Part shown: positions 18,731-26,179 of the stretch, one piece after another
How positions within the stretch are numbered: position 1 is the first letter of the stretch
Layout of the letters: each line of letters starts with the position of its first letter
Origin: Prolixibacteraceae bacterium
GTDB lineage: Bacteria > Bacteroidota > Bacteroidia > Bacteroidales > Prolixibacteraceae
Reading direction: 5' to 3'
Assembly: GCA_028282195.1 (NCBI GenBank)
Contig: JANQII010000239.1
Location: 1 to 32,901, forward strand
Length of the DNA stretch: 32,901 bases
The notes under the pieces: model-generated
Database searches by the model: none
What the model saw: the letters and a program-made list of their open reading frames with translations, nothing else
What the model was told of the DNA's origin: nothing
Made by a program: the position numbers and the translations under genes

Positions 18731-19396
18731 TTAAAACTCCATTTTTGAAAATATAGAATTTAGAATCAGTCTTGATTGTTCAAAAGAATCTTTCCATTTT
18801 TTTTCTAATTGATCAACAGCATTAATTTTTTTCTCTGGTTTATTGAGATCAAAATGGTTATTTATATTTACAGTTACCCCGTATTTAATCTGTTGCTGAT
18901 CAGTGGGACTTATTCGTACTCTTCTTTGTCCAATCTCTTCATCGTATCGGTCTACTTCTATAATTTCTATGTTCAATAATTTTGGATCTTTAATACTATC
19001 TTCCCAGAAGTTGAGATTAGAAAGTGAATGACCAAATTTCAGATAAGCATCTTCATTAGGAAGTTTAAGATCAAAAATATGATTCATACCTAAAGCTCTA
19101 ATCGGAGTTTCATTTAACACTCTAAACGAACTAGTAATAAGGTCTTTAAGTATTTCGAAATATGGTTCCTTTGTTGATTTAAACTCACATCTATTTTTTG
19201 TAATCTCAATACCTGCCCAGTCATTTAAACTATATTTAACAAGATCGTTATGGATTACTTCTACATCAGCATTTTCAGCCTCGGTTTCTCGAATTAAATT
19301 CTTATTCGCAAGCCAAAAGGGTTGCAAGATTACTGGATTAAAATCTCCAGCTAAGACAAGGCTTAGTGTTTCTATCTGTAAATATTTTTCAAACAT
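18731..19396 (-). CDS. Hypothetical protein, first gene of the MBL operon (221 aa)
   Basis: I cannot name this family with confidence. The protein starts 'MFEKYLQIETLSLVLAGDFNP' and has a conserved-looking core 'YFEILKDLITSSFRVLNETPIRALGMNHIFDL' near 78-110, then beta-rich segments ending in 'VTVNINNHFDL' and a charged helical tail. 'TPIRALGMN' recalls uncharacterised bacterial proteins that co-occur with the other two genes, and distantly the TIGR04255 group; this is from memory and not verified. It is cytoplasmic. First gene of the operon, AT-rich by eye compared with the flanking housekeeping genes. Confidence 0.72.
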   Translation of the reverse strand: MFEKYLQIETLSLVLAGDFNPVILQPFWLANKNLIRETEAENADVEVIHNDLVKYSLNDWAGIEITKNRCEFKSTKEPYFEILKDLITSSFRVLNETPIRALGMNHIFDLKLPNEDAYLKFGHSLSNLNFWEDSIKDPKLLNIEIIEVDRYDEEIGQRRVRISPTDQQQIKYGVTVNINNHFDLNKPEKKINAVDQLEKKWKDSFEQSRLILNSIFSKMEF

Positions 19397-19936
19397 AACT
19401 TAATAATAAGATGTTTAACCTTAAACACGTATGAATAAGTTTGGTTTTATGTTCTGGGAGGCTTGGAGCATATAAGTCAAGGAATACTGGCATATAACCA
19501 AGATTAAAAATTCTCATTTAGCTAAGCATTTGTTACAAATAAATAGTTAAATACACTGCTAATCTATTAAAACTATGGCAAATTAACTTCATGAAATTTA
19601 ACATTTTCCAATTTTTTCATATAAAAACTACATTAAAAATCCTTTTTAGAGGTTTAATTTAGTCATTAAAAAGTTCTTTCTGTTACATATAATATTATCA
19701 TCTCAGGTATATTTAGAATCCGCTACCTTATAAAGATCAAAATCATGTTTGGAATAATCTCTAAAATGGTTCAAAATCATCTTCGGTTAATAATCGAATA
19801 GCTTCTCACTTAGCTTTTCCATCCAAATGTCGAAAATGTAGATTGCCTTAATACACACAGGAGCACACCATTGTAATCTATAAAATTCGATACTATTTTT
19901 TGTGATGTATTTCATCGAAAGATAAGAATTACAGGT
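19397..19936. other. AT-rich region upstream of the three-gene operon
   Basis: 540 bp with no convincing gene apart from the weak 42-codon ORF listed separately. It should contain the operon promoter, but no TTG-N(17-23)-TAnnTTTG match stands out on the minus strand. Several short translated stretches are broken by stops and may be remnants. Confidence 0.4.
19787..19915 (-). CDS. Possible 42-aa small protein or gene remnant
   Basis: ATG at 19915 to TAA at 19787-19789, encoding 42 residues with aromatic and Cys content (includes 'YRLQWCAPVC' and 'IWMEKLSEKLFDY'). It begins 22 bp past the stop of the truncated HAD copy. No family is recognised. It may be a remnant of whatever gene once followed the HAD gene, or chance. 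Confidence 0.2.
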   Translation of the reverse strand: MKYITKNSIEFYRLQWCAPVCIKAIYIFDIWMEKLSEKLFDY

Positions 19937-20101
19937 TTAACAGAGCTTGTTTATTACATCAACCGATATCTCACTAAATGAATGAATCTGCATATCAGCT
20001 GCACTCAAATCCCGCGTACCCGAATTGGGGTTAATATAGCCTATACATTTCATTTTGGCCTTTTTTGCAGCTGTTACTCCATTATGCGAATCTTCAATTA
20101 C
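19937..20101 (-). pseudogene. Truncated 3' end of a HAD phosphatase gene
   Basis: The minus strand encodes 54 residues from 'VIEDSHNGVTAAKKAKMKC' to a normal stop at 19937-19939. It is collinear with the C-terminus of the intact HAD protein at 21034-21696 (corresponding DNA 21034-21204) and clearly homologous but divergent (for example 'NPNSGTRDLSAADMQ' against 'NPNSGTQDLSAADMQ'). There is no 5' part: homology starts within 6 bp of the higA stop codon. It is the old or donor end of the HAD gene separated by the higBA segment. Confidence 0.85.
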
Positions 20102-20106
20102 TTCCC

Positions 20107-20481
20107 TTAAACAATTTCATAATCTGCAATTAATAGGTTAACCGGAATTGATAAATATGTGCCTAGTTTTCTAATCATTTCAAGGGTTAGTTTCCTTTTT
20201 TTGTTAAGAACCCTGGATACAAGTGTTTTATCACCTATTATACCGATTAAATCCTTTCTTTCGAATCCTCTCTCTTCCATAAAGTATTTAACTACTTCAA
20301 TAGGGTCAAGTACAGGAATTTCAAAGTTTTCTTCCTCGTATTTCTCAATTAAAACAGCAAGAATATCAAGTTCATCTCCTTCCGGGGTATTTGCTTTTGG
20401 ATCCATATCCATTAAGTAATCAAGTCTTTCCAAAGCTTGCGTATGCTCTTTCTCTGTTCTAATTAGCTTAATCTTATTCAT
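20107..20481 (-). CDS. higA: HigA antitoxin, HTH (Xre-type)
   Basis: A 124-residue antitoxin of the HigA family. 'MNKIKLIRTEKEHTQALERLDYLMD' is the typical N-terminus, so I prefer the ATG at 20481 over the in-frame start at 20538, which would overlap higB. The Xre-like helix-turn-helix is at about 80-115 ('GFERKDLIGIIGDKTLVSRVLNKKRKLTLEMIRKLGTYLSIP'). It neutralises HigB and represses the operon. It follows higB by 25 bp, in the toxin-first order characteristic of higBA. Its stop codon abuts the truncated HAD copy. Confidence 0.9.
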   Translation of the reverse strand: MNKIKLIRTEKEHTQALERLDYLMDMDPKANTPEGDELDILAVLIEKYEEENFEIPVLDPIEVVKYFMEERGFERKDLIGIIGDKTLVSRVLNKKRKLTLEMIRKLGTYLSIPVNLLIADYEIV

Positions 20482-20506
20482 TTTTAATTCGAATCTCTTT
20501 TTTGAA

Positions 20507-20791
20507 TTATAATCTATCGTATTCTGTATGTGTTCCAATAAATTTAATTCTTCCTATCTGTTTTGAATAATCAAATTGTATGATCATTTTGAAATCGTTT
20601 CCCTTAACTCTAAATACGATCTGGCTTTTTGTCCCTTTTATAAGGCTACTTCTGGGGAAACTCTCTAAAATCTGGTTATTATTACTGTATTTACCTTCCT
20701 TTAGTGTTTGGTAAATTACTAATAACGGAACTTTTGCCTGGTTATGCTTTTCGTAAAAATCACGAATTAGGTTGAATGCTACTATTCTCAT
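20507..20791 (-). CDS. higB: HigB toxin, RelE-superfamily mRNA interferase
   Basis: A 94-residue HigB. Landmarks are 'MRIVAFNLIRDFYEKHNQAK', 'GTKSQIVFRVKGNDFKMIIQFDY' and the C-terminal 'IKFIGTHTEYDRL', which carries the catalytic-type His and Tyr of ribosome-dependent HigB toxins. It cleaves mRNA at the ribosome in characterised members. First gene of the higBA operon. Confidence 0.9.
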   Translation of the reverse strand: MRIVAFNLIRDFYEKHNQAKVPLLVIYQTLKEGKYSNNNQILESFPRSSLIKGTKSQIVFRVKGNDFKMIIQFDYSKQIGRIKFIGTHTEYDRL

Positions 20792-21033
20792 AAAGAAGCC
20801 TCAATAATTTTTTATTCATAACGATAAAAATTTTAATTATAGACTTACAAATATCTTTAATAATTATAAAGCAAAAATAAGAAGAATTATTAAGTTGTCA
20901 AATTGTCAACCCTTGTTGCTTATTTTCCCTGGAAATAATACACAAAACAGACAAAGAATATGTATTAATTTCTCTTACGAATCATGTAAGTCGCAAATAA
21001 AAAAGTCCCTCTATAATCTGCTTTAAGTAGCGT

Positions 21034-21696
21034 TTACTGCTCAATCAAACTGATAATACTCTCAACAGATATCTCATTATATGAAGTAATCTGCATATCA
21101 GCAGCACTCAAATCCTGCGTGCCTGAATTGGGGTTCATGTAGCCTATACATTTCATACTGGCCTTTTTTGCGGCAGTTACCCCATTATGCGAATCCTCGA
21201 TAACCAAACATGATTTTGGGTTAACCCCAGACAATTCCGCAGCTTTCAAAAATATATCAGGATGTGGTTTGCCCCTGGGAACATCTTCTCCGCTAATGGT
21301 ATGTTTGAAAAACTGCTTTAATTTCAATTTGCCAAGAATAAAATCAATCTGTACCCGGAGCGATGACGAAGCCACTGCCAAAACAAAATCATTTTTCAGT
21401 AAATCATCGATTAATTCAGGAATATATGGAATGGGTTCCAGCTTATTATTGTGCTTTAAATATTCAAAATACAATTCCTTCTTTAGCTTAATCAATTCGG
21501 GCAATTGCTTAGATATTTTATTCTTACTGCCAATCCTTGACCACATAGCTTCATCAGTACTACCAATCATCGAATGATGTTCTTCCTGGCTAACGGATAT
21601 GCCCAATAAGCTAAACATTTCCCTCTCGCAAGCCATATGAACGGGTTCACTGTCTATTAAAACACCATCCATATCAAATATTACACATTGCTTCAT
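21034..21696 (-). CDS. HAD-superfamily phosphatase (beta-phosphoglucomutase-like)
   Basis: A 220-residue HAD subfamily IA hydrolase. Motif I is DMDGVLID at 8-15, with nucleophile Asp8 and Asp10; motif II is the Ser of 'AVASSSLR', motif III the Lys of 'RGKPHPDIF', and motif IV 'VIEDSHNG' near 165-172. The helical cap lies between motifs I and II. The substrate is likely a sugar phosphate or nucleotide; it cannot be specified. Its last 57 codons are duplicated in divergent form at 19937-20101, on the other side of higBA, so this 3' end may itself have been supplied by the inserted segment. Confidence 0.9.
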   Translation of the reverse strand: MKQCVIFDMDGVLIDSEPVHMACEREMFSLLGISVSQEEHHSMIGSTDEAMWSRIGSKNKISKQLPELIKLKKELYFEYLKHNNKLEPIPYIPELIDDLLKNDFVLAVASSSLRVQIDFILGKLKLKQFFKHTISGEDVPRGKPHPDIFLKAAELSGVNPKSCLVIEDSHNGVTAAKKASMKCIGYMNPNSGTQDLSAADMQITSYNEISVESIISLIEQ

Positions 21697-21713
21697 TTCA
21701 CTTCTTTATACAT

Positions 21714-21745
21714 AAAAAACACCTACTCGTTGAAGTGAGTAGGTG
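21714..21745 (-). terminator. Terminator of the 132-aa secreted protein gene
   Basis: CACCTACTC (21720-21728) and GAGTAGGTG (21737-21745) pair perfectly. On the minus strand TTTTTT follows. It ends transcription 73 bp past the stop at 21818 and just before the HAD gene. Confidence 0.85.
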
Positions 21746-21817
21746 ACAATATTTTGTGGTTATCATTACTCAATTTCGTAATGACTTTTTTGAAAATCTT
21801 TTTTGCAATAAAACAAT

Positions 21818-22216
21818 CTAAAACTCCATATAAACCGGAGCCCTTCCGGATTTTTTCTTGCGTTCTTTAGGCTTCACGTAAATTGGAGGGTACTTTAGGT
21901 TTTTAAAGCCTTTTTTGCCATTTGGTTTATCAAAAACATTCACCCTGGCAATATAGAAATCGTGCTCGCCGTTAAAAATTGATATTGGACGATCTACTTC
22001 TCCAAGCTCTAATTCTGACTTAAAGAAAGATGTAAAAATAACGTTTACAGAATCTTTGTTTTCCACAATATACTTATGAAACTGACGGGTTGTATTATCC
22101 TGAACCGTGATTAAAAAACCACTACGCAGGTTCATTTCTTCCTTAGCAGCCTCTTCTGATGAAGGACAAAAAGAAAACCCAAGAATCGCTAATACCAGAA
22201 TAACAATATTTTTCAT
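21818..22216 (-). CDS. Small secreted protein of unknown function (132 aa)
   Basis: No family recognised. The N-terminus 'MKNIVILVLAILGFSFC' is a signal peptide. Cys17 lies where a lipoprotein Cys might be, but 'FSFC' is a poor lipobox. The rest is beta-strand rich ('GFLITVQDNTTRQFHKYIVENK', 'DFYIARVNVFDKPNG') and ends in a strongly basic, Pro-rich tail ('YVKPKERKKKSGRAPVYMEF'). It is monocistronic, with terminators before and after. Confidence 0.75.
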   Translation of the reverse strand: MKNIVILVLAILGFSFCPSSEEAAKEEMNLRSGFLITVQDNTTRQFHKYIVENKDSVNVIFTSFFKSELELGEVDRPISIFNGEHDFYIARVNVFDKPNGKKGFKNLKYPPIYVKPKERKKKSGRAPVYMEF

Positions 22217-22328
22217 ATCGTAAGATTTTGAATGATTTTTTACCGCTTAAATATTTTTTGTTAAAAATAATAAACATTGAAGGAAAATGTATCAAAATAG
22301 AGTGTAAATAGGGGAAATCCCTTAGTAA

Positions 22329-22358
22329 CAAAAAATCCCCGGGTTAAATCCCGAGGAT
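22329..22358 (-). terminator. Terminator of the desaturase-fusion gene
   Basis: ATCCCCGGG (22335-22343) pairs with CCCGAGGAT (22350-22358) with one mismatch. On the minus strand TTTTTTG follows. It lies 36 bp past the stop of the fusion gene. Confidence 0.8.
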
Positions 22359-22393
22359 ATATTTATTCAAATCAATGTTTCAGATGTTAAATA

Positions 22394-24652
22394 CTAAAAC
22401 TCATCAAAGGCAATCATCTTGGCAGATACCCCAAGTTTTTTGAGCATAGCCATTGATGCTTTTATCATTGCCGGAGGACCACATAAATAGAATTCGATTT
22501 CTTTAACATTTTCATGTTTTGAAAGGTATTCATTTAAAAGATACTCATGAATAAACCCAACTTCACCGTCCCATTTGTCATCTTTTGCCGGTTCTGACAA
22601 CGCAACCTTAAATGAGAAATTCGAATTTTCCTTTTCAATTTTCTTAAAATAATCGTCGTAAAATAAATCATTTAATGATCTGGCCCCATACCAAAAGCTA
22701 ACTTTTCTTTTTGTTTTTTGCGTTTCGAAAAGATGGGATAAATGAGAACGAATAGGAGCCATTCCTGCCCCTCCGCCAAGATACACCATTTCGCGATCAG
22801 TATCCTTAATCAGGAAGTCGCCAAAAGGTCCACTGAGTTTTACTTCATCTCCTTCTTTTAAACCAAACACGTAAGATGAACCTGTGCCAGCAGTAACCGA
22901 TTCAGAATTGGGTGACAAAAAGATTCGGATATTAAACTTCAAATTTGAATCTTTTGCCGGATTGGTAGCCAACGAATAATTTCGCTTGGAATAAATGGTA
23001 TTTTCCGACCACGAATTAAACAGCTTTCCATCTTCCCAGGCTTTCTGATAAGGTTTATCAATTTTAAAATCAGAAAAACTGGTTTTATGTGGGGGTATAG
23101 ACAGATGGATATATTGTCCGGGCTGATAAGAAAGAGCATCGCCATTAACGGCTTCAAGCTCCAGTTCTTTGATAAATGTTCCTACGTTTTTATTGCTAAC
23201 AACCTTGAATGATTTCTTTATCTCTTCATCTTTTTCCTGAACTTCTTTTAAATCCAGGTAAACAATGTCATCGATCAGTTCAACTTTAAACGTATTAATA
23301 CCAACACAAACAGGCATTCGTTTTGGGGAACCATCTTTTAAATCGAAGCGTCCATTGTGTTTGGGACATTCGATAATATCGCCAATTACAACTCCTTCCG
23401 CCAAATGTGCATTCCCATGTGTGCAAATTCCATCGGTTGCATAAAAACAATCACTATTTGTTCTGTACAATGCATACGTTTTCTGATCAAAGTCAAAACG
23501 AATTACATCGCCTTTTGGCAATTCATTAAAATGACAGATTTCAAGTTTACCATTCACAAGTTTTCCGGTTCGTATTTCTGCATCAGTTCCTTTAATATCA
23601 TCCAAAGTGCCAGCTCCTTCAGGTAATTCCCGGTCAACATAGTATGAGGGGTCTTTCACCTGCTTAAAGACAGCCGGAATAATTTCCCTGAAAGTTTCTA
23701 TTATTCCGTTATATGGTTTTGGGCAATCGTCTTTAATTTGTTCATGCAGCTCGGGTAGTGCATGATAAGGAATTAAAGGAAACATGTGGTGCTCCACATG
23801 ATAATTCATGTTCCAATATAAAAAGCGATGGATTCGGTTCATATAAACCGTTCGGCTGTTTAATCGATGATCCAACACATTTTCCTGTAGCCCTGCATGT
23901 TGAGTAAAACCATAAACAGGCATTAACCAACCACCTAAAATGGTTGGCAAGCCAATGTACATTAAAGGAAGGATTGTACTATAAATAATACTAAGCGCTA
24001 TTACAACCGCAAAAATGAGAATATAAACCCGGGCTTTAAAAATAACCGTTTTGTTTTCACTTTCGGGTAAGTATGTAGCAACCTCAGGATCGATTTTACC
24101 TGCTGCATGAGTAAATAAGCGCCTTGCTTCCGGAATGGAGCCCTGAAGTCCGATAAAATTGAATAGCATCATTTTAATATCCGGGGGGCGAGGAACTGCA
24201 ATTTCAGGATCACGCCCGCGAATAATTGTATCACTGTGATGTCTTGCATGACTCCACCTCCAAACAGTTGATTGCCTGAAAACCATAAACGATGAAATTT
24301 CATACAACGCATTGTTCATCCAGTCTGTTTTAAAAGCTGTTCCGTGGCTTGACTCATGCCAGCGCGAATCAGAAGTAGAAGCATATAAAACACTGTAAAC
24401 AATGTATGGTAAAATAGCCAGCCAGGTTCCCCACCAGAGGAAAACCAGGTAACCGAAGCCCAATATCAGGCCAAACCAAATGATGGTATCCCTAACAGCC
24501 GGACCATCTTTCCGAACAAGGAGCTCCCTCATTTTTTCACGCGGAACGGGTGATTGATACCATTCGGCATCTACTAAGCCCATCTCAATAGCCTTCGAGG
24601 CCTCAACCCCAATAAGACTATAATCCCTTAAGGTATATTCTTTCACACTCAT
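22394..24652 (-). CDS. Triple fusion: membrane di-iron desaturase/hydroxylase, Rieske ferredoxin, NqrF-like reductase
   Basis: A 752-residue self-contained oxygenase system. Residues about 1-340 are a membrane fatty-acid-desaturase-type domain with hydrophobic helices (about 57-90 and 205-250) and three His boxes: HESSH (99-103), HARHH (135-139) and HVEHH (285-289), plus His252 in 'QHAG'. Residues about 375-470 are a Rieske [2Fe-2S] ferredoxin with CTH (410-412) and CPKH (429-432). Residues about 480-752 form an FAD/NADH reductase with RNYS (557-560), GGGAG (626-630) and CGPP (724-727); its 'SFSDFKIDKPYQKAWEDGKLF' insert is typical of NqrF. Electrons would pass NADH-FAD-Rieske-diiron to activate oxygen. 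The separate rhizopine proteins MocD, MocE and MocF have the same three activities. Substrate unknown: lipid desaturation, hydroxylation or O-demethylation are possible. Confidence 0.9.
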   Translation of the reverse strand: MSVKEYTLRDYSLIGVEASKAIEMGLVDAEWYQSPVPREKMRELLVRKDGPAVRDTIIWFGLILGFGYLVFLWWGTWLAILPYIVYSVLYASTSDSRWHESSHGTAFKTDWMNNALYEISSFMVFRQSTVWRWSHARHHSDTIIRGRDPEIAVPRPPDIKMMLFNFIGLQGSIPEARRLFTHAAGKIDPEVATYLPESENKTVIFKARVYILIFAVVIALSIIYSTILPLMYIGLPTILGGWLMPVYGFTQHAGLQENVLDHRLNSRTVYMNRIHRFLYWNMNYHVEHHMFPLIPYHALPELHEQIKDDCPKPYNGIIETFREIIPAVFKQVKDPSYYVDRELPEGAGTLDDIKGTDAEIRTGKLVNGKLEICHFNELPKGDVIRFDFDQKTYALYRTNSDCFYATDGICTHGNAHLAEGVVIGDIIECPKHNGRFDLKDGSPKRMPVCVGINTFKVELIDDIVYLDLKEVQEKDEEIKKSFKVVSNKNVGTFIKELELEAVNGDALSYQPGQYIHLSIPPHKTSFSDFKIDKPYQKAWEDGKLFNSWSENTIYSKRNYSLATNPAKDSNLKFNIRIFLSPNSESVTAGTGSSYVFGLKEGDEVKLSGPFGDFLIKDTDREMVYLGGGAGMAPIRSHLSHLFETQKTKRKVSFWYGARSLNDLFYDDYFKKIEKENSNFSFKVALSEPAKDDKWDGEVGFIHEYLLNEYLSKHENVKEIEFYLCGPPAMIKASMAMLKKLGVSAKMIAFDEF

Positions 24653-24687
24653 CTTCTTAGTTGATTAATTCTATTTGGCAATGGTTT

Positions 24688-25497
24688 TTATAGCTTTGAT
24701 TTCAACATATTCATCATGTGTACGTTTACCTCCCACTGACTGGTAAGAGGTTGTTGAGTGTACGGAAGATGAACCATATATGGATATGGCCCAAATTCAG
24801 AAGTGATTGTAAAAACGGACTTTCCATCTTTTCGGTTTTTGTCAACAATACGTTTCCAAACGTCAACATGAACATCAACTTCATTTTGCCATTCAGGCAC
24901 TCTTGGGTCAGGTATTTGCGGCCCTTCCATATAGCCAACCCTGGCATGGATATGCCCTGCTCTTTCAACGGCTAACTCTACCGCTTCCTGCTGATCTTTC
25001 AGTAATGTTTCTGCAACGCAGCACCAATGCGACATATCCAGCGTAAGCTGTAAACCGGGTAGTTTTTTCATGAACTCTGCTGTAATGTGTGCCGCAAAGC
25101 TGAATTTTCCCCGATGCGTTTCATGCAAAACTTTTATTCCATGCTTTTTAGAAACTTCATCTGCAATACCAATTAACCCGGCATTCTGTTCAAACGTAAA
25201 AAAATCTCTTCCGGTTTGAGAGTTAATAAGCAAAGGCTTCGCTGTTGCCAGATTCTCAATCCTCTTTCGATATTCCTTTTTATGCTCCTCAAAGTCAGTT
25301 GTAACAGTTTCCCAATGTTGTGCCAGATAAAGCAAGTCATATTCTTTTATCACATCTAAAACTGCCTGCTTTTCTTTTTCATCAAGAGGTAAACTCATCT
25401 CAATGCCATCATAGCCGGATTCTTTTACTTTTTTTACAAACTCTCTATGATCAAGGTCTTTTGACCCCCACTAAGGACAGAAATACTTAATATCCAT
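24688..25497 (-). pseudogene. TIM-barrel sugar phosphate isomerase/epimerase, interrupted by TAG at codon 9
   Basis: From the ATG at 25497 the frame reads MDIKYFCP, then TAG (25471-25473), then WGSKDLDHREFVKKVKES and on without interruption to the stop at 24688, 269 codons in all. 'KYFCPxWGS' is the expected N-terminal strand of the xylose-isomerase-like TIM-barrel family, so the stop falls inside the normal protein; a CAG-to-TAG change would explain it. Later motifs include 'VLHETHRGKFSFAAH', 'LTLDMSHWCCVAE' and 'GHIHARVGYMEGPQIPDP', with the His/Asp/Glu metal ligands. Translation might restart at the ATG at 25398 (236 codons) but would lack the first strand and helix of the barrel. It lies 35 bp upstream of the triple-fusion gene, in one transcription unit. 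MocC of the rhizopine pathway belongs to this fold. Confidence 0.85.
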
Positions 25498-25821
25498 AGT
25501 TATAGCTCAATTCGTTTATTTTCAGCATTTATTAAAATTCACAATCTGTTTTAGGTGTCGAACTGTTATTTCAATAAAGAAATAGTATCAATTCATTAAA
25601 AAATAAGCGTTAATACTTGCAATTTGTTCAAAGAATGGAATAGAAATGTTGAAATAGAATTGACCACATCACCACAAAGATCTATTTAACAGTCAAATAA
25701 ATTTTTAGAAAAATAATAGTACAGACTAGTACTGTTGGGTTAAAATCAAATTATCCCTGAAAAACGATTAACCAGGTTGCTCATTTTTTTATCGATAAAA
25801 AGAAAACATCTCGTTTTTAGC
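25498..25821. other. Divergent intergenic region
   Basis: About 320 bp, very AT-rich. It should carry the promoter of the minus-strand isomerase/fusion unit. AGTACAGACTAGTACTGT at about 25718-25735 is a partly palindromic stretch that could be a regulator site. I see no small gene. Confidence 0.4.
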
Positions 25822-25829
25822 TATTTTTG
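25822..25829 (+). promoter_or_regulatory. TATTTTTG element directly before the GIY-YIG-like gene
   Basis: It matches TAnnTTTG exactly but lies only 4 bp before the ATG at 25834. If it is the true -7 element, transcription would start at about the start codon (leaderless) or translation would begin further in. It may also be coincidental. Confidence 0.35.
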
Positions 25830-25833
25830 TACT

Positions 25834-26079
25834 ATGAACTACTTCTCATACGTTATCTATAACCAGGAGCACCATCGTTTCTTTTACGGTTTCACGGAAG
25901 ACCTTAAGAAAGCTGAAATTGCTCACAATAAAGGATTAATTGAATTTACAAAAGGCATATCCCCCTGGATAATGCTTTACCACGAAGGTTTTGAAACAAA
26001 AAAGAAAGCCATTTGGCGTAGTAAATTTTACAAGAGCGAAAACGGACAACGACACTTAAGAAAAATGCTAAACATGTAG
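25834..26079 (+). CDS. GIY-YIG-like single-domain protein, catalytic residues missing
   Basis: An 81-residue protein in the URI/UPF0213 branch of the GIY-YIG superfamily. The pattern 'FSYVIYNQEHHRFFYGFTEDLKKAEIAHNKG...PWIMLYHEGFETKKKAIWRSKFYKSENG' follows the family order. The catalytic Arg expected in 'DLxxRLxxHN' is Ala ('DLKKAEIAHN'), and the metal-binding Glu expected in 'REK' is Ser ('WRSKFYK'). Nuclease activity is therefore doubtful. I use the ATG at 25834 because it begins directly at the first strand; the frame is open back to 25777, which would overlap the promoter-like element. Confidence 0.75.
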   Translation: MNYFSYVIYNQEHHRFFYGFTEDLKKAEIAHNKGLIEFTKGISPWIMLYHEGFETKKKAIWRSKFYKSENGQRHLRKMLNM

Positions 26080-26142
26080 ATTTTAACAATCTCCGGTTGA
26101 TAACCAATCTGCAATTTCCCTCTCTCTGGCTAGTCTTTTTTG

Positions 26143-26150
26143 TATTTTTG
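26143..26150 (+). promoter_or_regulatory. -7 element (TATTTTTG) for the SPOR lipoprotein gene
   Basis: Exact TAnnTTTG match 29 bp upstream of the ATG at 26180. No clear TTG is seen 17-23 bp further upstream (CTGG is there). Confidence 0.45.
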
Positions 26151-26179
26151 ATGATTGGAAACGATTAAATGTTATAGAT

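Noticed and set aside
20481-20538. Longer HigA start overlapping higB
   Set aside because: The conserved family N-terminus starts at the ATG at 20481, and the extension reads through the higB 3' end.
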